Shown in pieces: positions 16,903-28,127 of a stretch of 36,073 nucleotides of DNA (positions are counted from its first letter, which is position 1; each line of letters opens with the position of its first letter). This DNA comes from Nitrospirota bacterium (lineage in GTDB: Bacteria; Nitrospirota; Thermodesulfovibrionia; SZUA-242), in assembly GCA_003235715.1 (NCBI GenBank), contig QJVM01000092.1, forward strand, positions 1 to 36,073, read 5' to 3'. A program made the position numbers and the translations under genes. The notes under the pieces were generated by a model, which did no database searches, had not been told where the DNA came from, and worked only from the letters and a program-made list of their open reading frames with translations.

Positions 16903-17805
16903 ATGACGCCTGCCGAGTTTTTTGAGGTTCTCCGGGCTACATTTAAATTCACGCTTTTTACCGTAAACCAGACGCCCGTTACGATCGCCTCGTTGTTTCT
17001 TTTTCTGGGGGTCTTTCTCGGGTTTATCCTTCTGGCCAACGGCCTCACGCGCATCCTGATGCGGCGCCTGCTTGCCCGATTTCACGTTGAAGAGGGTATC
17101 CAGTACAACCTTGAGCGCATTGTTCGCTATTCCCTCGGGATTATCGGCGCCATCGTGGCCTTTCAATTCATTGGCATCGACCTGAGCGGTCTGGCGGTCA
17201 TCTTTGGGCTTCTTTCGGTAGGGGTGGGCTTCGGGCTTCAGAACGTGGTCTCCAATTTTGTTGCAGGCCTGATTCTTCTCTTCGAACGCCCCATCTCGGT
17301 GGGCGACCGCATTACGGTTGGCGAAACCGAGGGTGATGTGCTGGATATCAATATGCGTTCCACTACGATCCGTTCCGTCGACAACATTGCCATCATCGTT
17401 CCCAACTCGGAATTTATCGCAAACCAGGTGACGAACTGGTCTTACGGAGACAAGAAGGTGAGGCTCAACGTGGAGGTCGGCGTCTCCTATAGCTCGGACC
17501 TGGACACGGTCCTGCGGAGCATCCGGGAAGTGGCCGATGAAAATGACAGTGTATTGGCCGAACCGGAACCCCAGGTCCATTTCATGTCCTTCGGGGATTC
17601 ATCCTGGAACCTTGTGCTCCGGTGCTGGATCTCGGATCCAAAGGCGCATCGAAAGATCAGGTCGGAAATCAATTGTGCGCTGGTCCGCAACTTCAGGAAG
17701 AACGGTATCGAGATTCCGTTCCCGCAGAGAGACCTTCACCTGAGGTCAGCCGTTTCGTTACCGGTCCGTCAGACGCAAAACGACCAGGGTGTGGAGACTT
17801 CCTGA
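16903..17805 (+). CDS. Small-conductance mechanosensitive channel, MscS family
   Basis: The 300-residue protein opens under membrane tension to release solutes after a fall in external osmolarity. Three membrane segments are visible: about residues 27-48, 70-92 and a pore-lining TM3 rich in Gly and Ala (about 93-120, LSGLAVIFGLLSVGVGFGL). The MscS signature follows: QNVVSNFVAGLILLFERPISVGDRI. The beta domain (IIVPNSEFIANQVTNWSYGDKKVR) and the alpha/beta cytoplasmic vestibule end with GIEIPFPQRDLHLR, as in most family members. Length and order match a minimal MscS. AAGGA lies 11 bases before the ATG. Standing among trehalose/glucan and antiporter genes, it fits osmotic adaptation, but it is not obviously co-transcribed with them. 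Confidence 0.94.
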   Translation: MTPAEFFEVLRATFKFTLFTVNQTPVTIASLFLFLGVFLGFILLANGLTRILMRRLLARFHVEEGIQYNLERIVRYSLGIIGAIVAFQFIGIDLSGLAVIFGLLSVGVGFGLQNVVSNFVAGLILLFERPISVGDRITVGETEGDVLDINMRSTTIRSVDNIAIIVPNSEFIANQVTNWSYGDKKVRLNVEVGVSYSSDLDTVLRSIREVADENDSVLAEPEPQVHFMSFGDSSWNLVLRCWISDPKAHRKIRSEINCALVRNFRKNGIEIPFPQRDLHLRSAVSLPVRQTQNDQGVETS

Positions 17806-17919
17806 ACCGGGCCAAATCGCGAATCCCGAGGGCCAGCTTCCTGGGGGCTTCCCCTTTCGGATGGTATCATGACGGTGTTGGAGGAGGGCACGGAAGACAG
17901 GTCTTTTGGGTCCGATACG

Positions 17920-19029
17920 ATGAAGAGATTTTCATGTGAATGCGGACAGGCGGTTTATTTCGAAAACTCCCGGTGTCTGAGCTGTCAGAGGGAGCTTGGG
18001 TTTCTTCCAGACCGCAACGTGATGGCGCCTCTGATGCCCGGGGCGGATGGAGTGTGGACCGCGCATTTGCCCGCCGGGGATGCCCGGGCCTACAGGAAGT
18101 GCCGGAACTACGAGCAGCAGGAGGTCTGTAACTGGATGGTCCCTGTCGATGACAGGAACGTGTATTGCCGTTCGTGCCGGTTGAACCGGGTCATTCCCAA
18201 TCTGTCGATTCCGCGGAACCGGGTTTTATGGTTCCGAATTGAACAGGCAAAACGGAGGTTGATCTACGGCATCCTGACCCTGGGTCTCCCCCTGATCGGC
18301 CGGGAACAGGACCCCATAAATGGTCTGGCCTTTGAATTTCTTGAGGATTCCCAGTCCGGAGTTGAATTTTCCGCAGACATCGGCCAGCCGAACCGGGTGA
18401 TGACGGGCCACAATCAGGGGGTTATCACCATTAATATCGCGGAGGCCGACCCCATCGCTCGAGAGGAAGCCCGGGAGACCTTACGGGAACAATACCGGAC
18501 GCTTCTGGGCCATTTCAGGCATGAAATTGGCCACTACTATTGGGACAGGCTGGTCCGGAACACCGGCTGGCTTGACACGTTTCGAGAACGGTTTGGTGAT
18601 GAAAGCGCGGATTATGAACAGGCGCTGGCTCGATACTACAGTCAGGGTCCACCGTCAGGCTGGGCGGCGAGTTTCATCAGTATGTACGCTTCGTCACACC
18701 CGTGGGAAGACTGGGGTGAAACCTGGTCTCACTATCTTCACATGGCCATGACTCTGGAAACCGCTTATGAATACGGATTTGCCATAAGGGGGAAGGAAAT
18801 TGGTCATCCTCATGAGCATCTGGAGTCCGGAGACTTCTCTTCAACGGCAAGAATAGATGCGTTTGAAGACATGATCAAGAATTGGATTCAACTCACAGAG
18901 GGCATGAATGCTTTTAACCGGAGCATGGGCCTGCCCGATGCCTATCCCTTTGCGCTTTCACCGCCCGTCGTCAAGAAACTCCGGCTGGTTCACCGTATTA
19001 TCTGCGAGCACGTTCAGCAATGCGCCTAA
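17920..19029 (+). CDS. Zinc-ribbon putative metallopeptidase
   Basis: The protein is 369 residues from the ATG at 17920, which places the first Cys pair at residues 6 and 8; an ATG at 17869 would add 17 residues, and neither has a clear ribosome-binding site. The N-terminal zinc ribbons have Cys6, 8, 19 and 22 and Cys61, 70, 83 and 86. The peptidase core has HFRHEIGHYYWD (HExxH at 201-205), with a likely third ligand Glu in WEDWGETWSHYLHM. This matches the putative zinc-binding metallopeptidase family (COG4307 type), which has no defined substrate that I know. Its stop overlaps the stop of the convergent Anbu gene, so it is placed with the Anbu/ATP-grasp/alpha-E module. It probably acts in the cytoplasm because no signal peptide is seen. 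Confidence 0.85.
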   Translation: MKRFSCECGQAVYFENSRCLSCQRELGFLPDRNVMAPLMPGADGVWTAHLPAGDARAYRKCRNYEQQEVCNWMVPVDDRNVYCRSCRLNRVIPNLSIPRNRVLWFRIEQAKRRLIYGILTLGLPLIGREQDPINGLAFEFLEDSQSGVEFSADIGQPNRVMTGHNQGVITINIAEADPIAREEARETLREQYRTLLGHFRHEIGHYYWDRLVRNTGWLDTFRERFGDESADYEQALARYYSQGPPSGWAASFISMYASSHPWEDWGETWSHYLHMAMTLETAYEYGFAIRGKEIGHPHEHLESGDFSSTARIDAFEDMIKNWIQLTEGMNAFNRSMGLPDAYPFALSPPVVKKLRLVHRIICEHVQQCA

Positions 19030-19036
19030 TCGGCGC
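19022..19036. terminator. Small hairpin across the convergent stop codons
   Basis: GCGCC-TAATC-GGCGC is a perfect 5-bp stem with a 5-base loop, and the loop holds the TAA of the peptidase gene and part of the Anbu TAG. There is no following T-run, so termination is only possible, not shown. Confidence 0.25.
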
Positions 19037-19769
19037 CTGTTTCCCAGTCAAACCGGGGTAACCGCCGAAAGGCCCGTCTGAGTCCCTCGCTCCAACCCTT
19101 CTGAATGGTGGCATACAGGGGTGAAGAGGGGTTCAGGGAAAGCCGGTGGGCCATGGCCAGTTCCTCTTTCCGGAAAATGCCAAGTTCAATGGGCGGCCCC
19201 ACCGCTATATTACTCCGCATGGTGGAGTCGATGGAGACCAGGGCACACCGCGCCGCGTCTTCGAGCGACGTGTCTGAAGAAATGACCCGATCGAGAATCG
19301 GTTTTCCGTATTTCGTCTCGCCAATCTGGAGAAAAGGCGTTTCCGGCGAGGCGTTGATATAGTTTCCCTGCGGATATATCAGGAAGATGTCATGCGGTTT
19401 GCCCTGAATGCGCCCCCCAAGGATAAAGCTGGCCTCCACGTTGATGCCCGACTTCCGCACGAAGTCCCGGTGTTCTTCCTGGACGCCAACACTGATCTGC
19501 CCAACGTAGTGCGCCGCATCGAAAAGATAGCCCACGGTATTCAGATTAACCTTGGCCTCCGATGATGTGAGGTCTCGTTCGATAAGGTTCACGACGGCCT
19601 GGGTGGTAGCCAGGTTCCCGGCGGATAGAAGAAAGACGAAGCGGTCTTTCTTGAGATCAAACGTATGCATTTTTCCATAGGTTGCAATATGGTCCACGCC
19701 GGCATTGGTCCTGGAATCGGACGCAAACACCAAGCCCTGGTTCACTTTGATAGCTACGCAGTAACTCAT
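19026..19769 (-). CDS. Anbu proteasome-like peptidase
   Basis: Anbu is a bacterial relative of HslV and the 20S proteasome beta subunit. The 247-residue product begins MSYCVAIKVNQGLVFASDSR and goes on with TNAGVDHIATYGKM, the family signature. If the initiator Met is removed, the nucleophile would be Ser1, with Asp17 and Lys32 at the positions of the proteasome Asp17/Lys33 pair; many Anbu proteins also lack Thr at this position. GAGGTG lies 6 bases before the ATG. Divergent on the other strand are the ATP-grasp and alpha-E genes with which Anbu is repeatedly found, and a zinc peptidase converges on it. Comparative genomics has linked this set to the making and removal of a peptide tag. Cytoplasmic; assembles as an open ring or spiral in studied examples. 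Confidence 0.92.
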   Translation of the reverse strand: MSYCVAIKVNQGLVFASDSRTNAGVDHIATYGKMHTFDLKKDRFVFLLSAGNLATTQAVVNLIERDLTSSEAKVNLNTVGYLFDAAHYVGQISVGVQEEHRDFVRKSGINVEASFILGGRIQGKPHDIFLIYPQGNYINASPETPFLQIGETKYGKPILDRVISSDTSLEDAARCALVSIDSTMRSNIAVGPPIELGIFRKEELAMAHRLSLNPSSPLYATIQKGWSEGLRRAFRRLPRFDWETGAD

Positions 19770-19908
19770 GCCTGCACCTCTTCAGTCAACGTAATGTTAT
19801 GGTCACAGAGTGTCATGCGGTGGTCAGCTGATGTTTACAATGATATTATAATTGCCCTAGAGAGTGGTGCGACGCTCGCTGTCTGCCAGAGAAGGACCCA
19901 TCCTGCCT
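19770..19908. promoter_or_regulatory. Divergent promoter region, Anbu / ATP-grasp
   Basis: TATAAT at 19847-19852 faces the ATP-grasp gene and is part of ATTATAAT, which is its own reverse complement, so both strands carry a perfect -10 hexamer at nearly the same place. No standard -35 box is present for the rightward promoter. TGGTCA occurs at 19800-19805 and again at 19821-19826, 21 bases apart (two helical turns), with the second copy close to the -35 position, as expected for an activator site. The rightward start near 19859 favours the ATG at 19909 over the GTG at 19864. Confidence 0.45.
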
Positions 19909-21372
19909 ATGGGAAAAGACGGAATACGCTGGAAACCATACGAGAGCCCGGGCTTTTTCGACGAGCTCATTAAGGGAAAGGGCCGAATCCGATACGGGGC
20001 CCGGCCTCTGTGCCGATACCTTTCCAGGCTGTCCACAGACGAGGTGGGTCGTAGAAAAGCCGCTGCCGACCTGGCCATCCATACGATGGGCATCACCTTT
20101 CGGGTCTATTCCGACAAGACCGGTTCCATTGACCGGGAATGGCCCTTTGACATCATTCCCCGCATCATTCCGCGTTCTGAATGGGAGCGTATCCGGGAAG
20201 GCCTGACGCAGCGGGTCAGGGCACTGAACCTTTTCATCAACGACCTGTACCACGGCCAGAAGATTGTCAAGGATAAGGTCTTTCCCGAGACCGTGCTGCA
20301 GGAATCGAAGAATTTCCGGAAGATTTGTATGGGCGTGAATCCCCCTCTCGGCGTGTGGGCACACATTTGCGGGAGTGATCTGGTGCGAGACAGTGACGGA
20401 ACCATGTACGTTCTCGAGGACAATCTTCGGGTTCCTTCAGGCGTGTCCTACATGCTGGAGAACCGCCAGATCATGAAACGCGTCTTCCCCGAGATGTTCG
20501 AGGCCTATGACATCGACCCCGTCGATGACTATGCCTTGCAGTTACAGCAGTGTCTGGCTTCCTTATCGCCCCGCAATGTGAGAAATCCGGAGATTGTCGT
20601 CCTCACGCCGGGAATCTACAACTCGGCCTACTTCGAACATTCCTATCTGGCCCAGCAGATGGGCGCCGAACTGGTGGAAGGTGCGGATCTTTTTGTCGGG
20701 AGTGACGATGTGGTTTACATGCGGACCGTGGAAGGCCCGAAACGCGTGGATGTGATTTACAGGCGGATTGACGACCTCTTTCTGGACCCGGAGGCGTTCC
20801 ATCCGGATTCCATGCTGGGGGTCTGCGGCCTGGTCCGGTCCTGGAAAAAAGGCAAGGTTGCGCTGGCCAACGCGCCCGGGGCGGGGGTGGCGGACGACAA
20901 GGTGGTGTATGCCTATGTTCCCGAGGTCATTCGTTATTACCTCGGGGAGGACCCGCTCATCCCGAACGTCCCGACCTATCTCTGTTTTGACCGGAAACAG
21001 CGAGAGCACGTCATCCAGAACCTGGACAAGCTTGTTGTGAAGCCGGCGAATGAATCCGGCGGCTACGGCATGCTCATTGGGCCGCATGCGACCCAGAAAG
21101 AACGGAATCATTTTGCACGGTTGATTCGAAGGGATCCGCGGAACTACATCGCGCAGCCACTCCTGGGTATCTCCACAACCCCGACTCTTGTGGGCGACCG
21201 CGCGGAACCCCGTCACGTGGACCTCCGGCCATTCATCCTCTCGGGAAAGGAAATGTTCGTGACCCAGGGAGGCCTCACCCGGGTGGCCCTGCGAAAAGGA
21301 TCGACCGTCGTCAACTCCTCGCAGGGCGGTGGGAGCAAGGACACCTGGATCGTGGGTCGTAAGGGGTTGTAG
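19909..21372 (+). CDS. Circularly permuted ATP-grasp family protein
   Basis: This 487-residue protein (from the ATG at 19909; a GTG at 19864 would add 15) belongs to the circularly permuted ATP-grasp family predicted to form peptide or amide bonds using ATP. Landmarks are FFDELIKGKGRIR near the start, GITFRVYSD, PFDIIPRIIP, NLFINDLYHGQKIVKD, VWAHICGSDLVRDSDGTMYVLEDNLRVPSG, VVKPANESGGYGMLIGP (the permuted nucleotide loop) and HVDLRPFILSG near the C-terminus. AGAAGGA lies 12 bases before the ATG. The alpha-E gene begins one base after its stop, the standard pairing for the family. The substrate is unknown; glutamate-like tag formation has been proposed for related systems. Confidence 0.92.
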   Translation: MGKDGIRWKPYESPGFFDELIKGKGRIRYGARPLCRYLSRLSTDEVGRRKAAADLAIHTMGITFRVYSDKTGSIDREWPFDIIPRIIPRSEWERIREGLTQRVRALNLFINDLYHGQKIVKDKVFPETVLQESKNFRKICMGVNPPLGVWAHICGSDLVRDSDGTMYVLEDNLRVPSGVSYMLENRQIMKRVFPEMFEAYDIDPVDDYALQLQQCLASLSPRNVRNPEIVVLTPGIYNSAYFEHSYLAQQMGAELVEGADLFVGSDDVVYMRTVEGPKRVDVIYRRIDDLFLDPEAFHPDSMLGVCGLVRSWKKGKVALANAPGAGVADDKVVYAYVPEVIRYYLGEDPLIPNVPTYLCFDRKQREHVIQNLDKLVVKPANESGGYGMLIGPHATQKERNHFARLIRRDPRNYIAQPLLGISTTPTLVGDRAEPRHVDLRPFILSGKEMFVTQGGLTRVALRKGSTVVNSSQGGGSKDTWIVGRKGL

Positions 21373-21373
21373 C

Positions 21374-22306
21374 ATGCTTTCCCGCGAAGCCGAACGTATT
21401 TACTGGATGGGGCGCTACCTCGAGCGCGCAGAGGACATGTCCCGTCTGGTTAACGTCAATGCCCTGCTGCTTCTCGACCTTCCCGGAGGTGTCTCCGTGG
21501 GATGGAAACCCCTGGTGTCCATTACCGCAAGTGAACCTCTTTTTTCAGACCGCTATGGCGAGGCAACGGAGCGAAACGTGATCCGTTTCCTGGTTAGTGA
21601 CCAGGGGAACCCCGGATCCATTCTTAGTGCGCTGTCGCAGGCCAGGGAAAACGCCCGTACGATACGGGATATCATCCCGCGGGAAGCCTGGGAAGAGGTC
21701 AACAACATCTATCTCCATGCGAAGGAGGATATGCATTCCGGCCTTTCAAAGCGGGGCCGGAATGTCTACCTTACCTCCATCATCCGGAGGTCCCAGCTCA
21801 TCACCGGGCTTCTGGCCGGTACCATGACGCACAACTATGCCTACGACTTCTTGAAACTTGGCCGAAACCTCGAGCGGGCGGATATGACCAGTCGGATCGT
21901 GGACATCCGCTCCCAGAATCTTCTCAACGAGCCCGAGGAAAGTCTCCGGCCTTTCGAAAACATCCAGTGGATGAGCGTCCTGAAGTCCTTGTCCGGCTAC
22001 CAGATGTACCGTCAGCACGTCCGCGGCCCGGTCCGGGGTGCCGACGTAATCCATTTCCTTTTCAAGCACGAACAGTTTCCCCGGTCGATTTATCATTGTG
22101 TCAGCGAGGTGGCCGGATGCCTCCGCCGACTGCCCCGAAACGAGGACCCCATGAAGACCCTGAACCGGCTCCGCCGGGCTGTCCGGAACACGAACCCGGA
22201 AGATCTTCCTGCGGAAGGCTTGACCCGTTACATCGACAAGATTCAGCGCGTCTTCAACCGCTTCCACCAAGATATCCAGGCCACCTATTTTTCCATCACC
22301 TCGTAG
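21374..22306 (+). CDS. Alpha-E domain-containing protein
   Basis: The 310-residue, all-helical protein starts MLSREAERIYWMGRYLERAED, the alpha-E signature, with repeated charged helices such as YAYDFLKLGRNLERADMTSRI later on. The domain always travels with permuted ATP-grasp proteins and is thought to assist the ligase or hold its substrate; no catalytic activity has been assigned. The ATG is taken because it lies one base after the ATP-grasp stop, with GGGG eight to ten bases upstream. In many genomes a transglutaminase-like protease gene comes next; here a 356-base gap follows and then glgE, so that partner is absent from the window. Confidence 0.92.
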   Translation: MLSREAERIYWMGRYLERAEDMSRLVNVNALLLLDLPGGVSVGWKPLVSITASEPLFSDRYGEATERNVIRFLVSDQGNPGSILSALSQARENARTIRDIIPREAWEEVNNIYLHAKEDMHSGLSKRGRNVYLTSIIRRSQLITGLLAGTMTHNYAYDFLKLGRNLERADMTSRIVDIRSQNLLNEPEESLRPFENIQWMSVLKSLSGYQMYRQHVRGPVRGADVIHFLFKHEQFPRSIYHCVSEVAGCLRRLPRNEDPMKTLNRLRRAVRNTNPEDLPAEGLTRYIDKIQRVFNRFHQDIQATYFSITS

Positions 22307-22347
22307 CGATTTATTCATATCGATCCGCCCTCCGCGGAAGGACAGCT

Positions 22348-22467
22348 ATGCAAGAAGATGGAAGCCCATGTCTGCTTGAGTCCCGGCGATTATTTGACGT
22401 CGTCTCTCAGAATTCTGGGGACTCACCACATCCTTTGACGTCCGGAATGGATTCACGCGCAATCTGA
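22348..22467 (+). CDS. Possible 39-residue small ORF
   Basis: GGAAGGA lies about seven bases before an ATG that opens 39 codons (MQEDGSPCLLESRRLFDVV and so on) and ends at a TGA. The good ribosome-binding site is the only support; the peptide has no recognisable motif, membrane segment or signal. It follows the alpha-E gene by 41 bases on the same strand, so it could be translated from the same message or be chance. Confidence 0.2.
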   Translation: MQEDGSPCLLESRRLFDVVSQNSGDSPHPLTSGMDSRAI

Positions 22468-22530
22468 ATGTTGCGGGTAATTTCCCGAAAAACGATTGCG
22501 GATAAGGCAGACGTCGTCCCAGTACGAGGA

Positions 22531-22548
22531 AGAGTCCTGCACGACTCT
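22531..22548. other. Small inverted repeat
   Basis: AGAGTC-CTGCAC-GACTCT has a perfect 6-bp stem and a 6-base loop. It lies downstream of the alpha-E gene and could end that transcript, but it has no T-run (GTTTC follows), so its role is open. Confidence 0.3.
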
Positions 22549-22662
22549 GTTTCAGAGGTTCAGACGTTTCTTATGGCGCATCCAATGTAATTCGCTGAAT
22601 CAAACTCGGGTCGCGTTCCTTTGCATGAGATCGGTTTTGAGCGCTCCAATCAATGTGATACC

Positions 22663-24657
22663 ATGAGTTTCATGAACTTTGACGGAAGAAAGCGTGTGGT
22701 GATCGAGAACGTGAAGCCCGAGATCGACGGCGGTCGGTTTCCGGCCAAACGCGTGGTGGGCGAAAACGTGCGCGTGACCGCCGATGTGTTCACTGACGGG
22801 CACGACAAGGTGGCCGCCGTGATCCGCTACCGGGGGCCCTCTGACGAGGAATGGCACGAGAAGCGTTGCCGTTTCAATGGGGCCGACCGGGCCACCGCCG
22901 AGTTCCAGGTCACGGACCTCGGCCCCTATCTCTACACAGTAGAAGGCTGGGTGGATCACTTCGCCTCATGGCAGAGCGACCTCAAGAAGAAGTACGATGC
23001 CGGGCAGACGGTCAATACGGAGGTCAAGGCCGGAATCCTGCTGGTTCGGGAGGCGACGAAGCGGGCGGAACCGGGAGATGCGAAGCGGCTTTCAAGCCTC
23101 GCCGCATCCATCGAGCGGGAAAAGGACGCGGACCGGGCCGTGGCGCTTTGTTTCGGAACGGAACTCACGGAGTTGATGGACCGCTGGCCCGATCGGGGTT
23201 TTTCCACGGTCTATGAACGGGAACTCCTCGTCACGGTTGAACGAAAGCGGGCCCTGTTCAGTTCATGGTACGAACGGTTTCCCCGTTCCTGCACCACCGA
23301 CCCCGAACGGCATGGAAGCTTCCGGGACTGCATCGAGATGCTGCCCGAGATCCGTCGCATGGGTTTTGACGTGCTCTACCTTCCGCCCATCCATCCCATC
23401 GGCGAGACCAAGCGGAAGGGAAAGAACAACAATCCGGAATCGGAGCCTGAGGATGTGGGAAGTCCCTGGGCCATCGGGAGCCGGGAGGGGGGACATACGG
23501 CCATCCATCCCGACCTCGGGACCCTGGAAGACTTCCTGGACCTCGTGGAAGCCGGGAAGAGCCAGGGGATCGAACTGGCCCTCGATCTGGCCTACCAGTG
23601 CTCGCCTGATCATCCTTACGTGAAGGAACACCCCGAGTGGTTCCGCTGGCGGCCCGACGGTACGGTCCAGTACGCGGAAAATCCGCCCAAGAAGTACGAG
23701 GATGTTCTCCCAATCAATTTCGAGACGGATCACTGGCAGCCCCTGTGGGAGGAGCTCCGCGACGTGGTGCTCTTCTGGATCGACAAAGGCATCCGGGTCT
23801 TTCGCGTGGACAATCCGCATACCAAGCCCTTTGTCTTCTGGGAGTGGCTGCTGGGTGAGATCCGGCGTGATTATCCGGACGTCATCTTTCTGTCCGAGGC
23901 CTTTGCCCGGCCCACGGTCATGTACCGCCTGGCCAAGATTGGCTTTACCCAGTCGTATACCTATTTCACCTGGCGAAACACCAAGTGGGAGTTTGAATCC
24001 TACCTGACGGAGTTGACCCAGGGGGACAAGCGCGAGTATTTCAGGCCCAATTTCTGGACCAACACCCCGGACATCCTGCCGGAGCATCTGCAATATGGCG
24101 GGAGGCCGGCCTTCATGATGCGCCTTCTTCTGGCCGCGACCCTGAGTTCCAGTTACGGGGTCTATGGGCCCGTGTTTGAGCTGGCCGTGAGCGAAGCAGT
24201 TCCGGGCAAGGAGGAGTACAAGGACTCGGAGAAATACGAGGTCCGCCAATGGGACTGGGAACAGCCTGGGCATCTCCGTGACTTTATCGCAAGGGTCAAC
24301 CGCGTCCGTCAGGAAAACCCCGCTTTTCAGACCACCTGGAACCTCCGGTTCGTGGAGGTGGAGAACGAGTACCTCCTGGCTTATATCAAGTACGACGAAT
24401 CCATGGAGAGTCTTCTGCTGGTGGTGGTGAACCTGGATCCTTATCACACGCAGAGCGGATGGCTGAAGGTGCCCATCGGGGAGCTGGAGATCGACCCGGA
24501 GAAGCCTTACCTCGTTCATGACCTGCTCGGCGACGGCAAGTACATCTGGCACGGGGAACGCAACTATGTGGAGCTGAACCCGAAGGTTCTGCCCGGCCAC
24601 ATCTTCCAGGTGCGCAAGCGTCTCCGGAGGGAATCGGACTTTGACTATTTCGTGTAA
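22663..24657 (+). CDS. glgE: Alpha-1,4-glucan:maltose-1-phosphate maltosyltransferase
   Basis: GlgE extends alpha-1,4-glucans by transferring maltosyl units from maltose-1-phosphate. The 664-residue product (ATG at 22663; a second ATG at 22672 is equally possible) has the family's usual length. An N-terminal beta domain (about 1-110) and helical insert precede the GH13 barrel. The nucleophile is Asp383 in RVDNPHTKP and the acid/base is Glu412 in LSEAFARP; their spacing of 29 equals that of the Streptomyces enzyme (394 and 423). IHPIGETKRKGKNN and LDLAYQCSPDHPYVKEHPEW are also diagnostic. The next gene makes its substrate, though a separate promoter candidate lies between them. No clear ribosome-binding site is visible at either ATG. 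Confidence 0.95.
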   Translation: MSFMNFDGRKRVVIENVKPEIDGGRFPAKRVVGENVRVTADVFTDGHDKVAAVIRYRGPSDEEWHEKRCRFNGADRATAEFQVTDLGPYLYTVEGWVDHFASWQSDLKKKYDAGQTVNTEVKAGILLVREATKRAEPGDAKRLSSLAASIEREKDADRAVALCFGTELTELMDRWPDRGFSTVYERELLVTVERKRALFSSWYERFPRSCTTDPERHGSFRDCIEMLPEIRRMGFDVLYLPPIHPIGETKRKGKNNNPESEPEDVGSPWAIGSREGGHTAIHPDLGTLEDFLDLVEAGKSQGIELALDLAYQCSPDHPYVKEHPEWFRWRPDGTVQYAENPPKKYEDVLPINFETDHWQPLWEELRDVVLFWIDKGIRVFRVDNPHTKPFVFWEWLLGEIRRDYPDVIFLSEAFARPTVMYRLAKIGFTQSYTYFTWRNTKWEFESYLTELTQGDKREYFRPNFWTNTPDILPEHLQYGGRPAFMMRLLLAATLSSSYGVYGPVFELAVSEAVPGKEEYKDSEKYEVRQWDWEQPGHLRDFIARVNRVRQENPAFQTTWNLRFVEVENEYLLAYIKYDESMESLLLVVVNLDPYHTQSGWLKVPIGELEIDPEKPYLVHDLLGDGKYIWHGERNYVELNPKVLPGHIFQVRKRLRRESDFDYFV

Positions 24658-24694
24658 GAGCGCAGGGCTGCTGAGTCGGTGGCCTGGTCAACCA

Positions 24695-24712
24695 ACGGAT
24701 ATAATTCTCCGT
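24695..24712 (+). promoter_or_regulatory. Dyad around a TATAAT upstream of treS
   Basis: ACGGA-TATAATTC-TCCGT is a perfect 5-bp inverted repeat flanking TATAAT at 24700-24705, 88 bases before the treS start. No good -35 hexamer is found 16-18 bases upstream. A site of this form would let a repressor cover the -10 element. It may give treS and glgB a promoter independent of glgE. Confidence 0.4.
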
Positions 24713-24792
24713 CGGCCGCGCTGACATTGACGGACCCCCAACGCGGCAGCCAACTAACCTGCTGACTAACCCGATCACCAGCATCATACGTT

Positions 24793-28122
<3,330 letters not shown>

Positions 28123-28127
28123 ACGAT

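Larger units (their letters stand above)
22307..22662. other. Gap between the alpha-E gene and glgE
   Basis: This 356-base stretch has lower GC than its neighbours. It contains a short reading frame at 22348-22467 with a good ribosome-binding site, a hairpin at 22531-22548 and two copies of TTTGACGTC (near 22393 and 22434). I saw no convincing promoter and no trace of a decayed transglutaminase gene, though translation of all frames against that family would be the proper test. Confidence 0.5.

Noticed and set aside
16681-17580. 299-codon frame opposite mscS
   Set aside because: It is a shadow of the MscS frame with no motif and no ribosome-binding site.
23263-24600. 445-codon frame opposite glgE
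   Set aside because: It is antisense to conserved GH13 motifs and is explained by GC-rich codon use.
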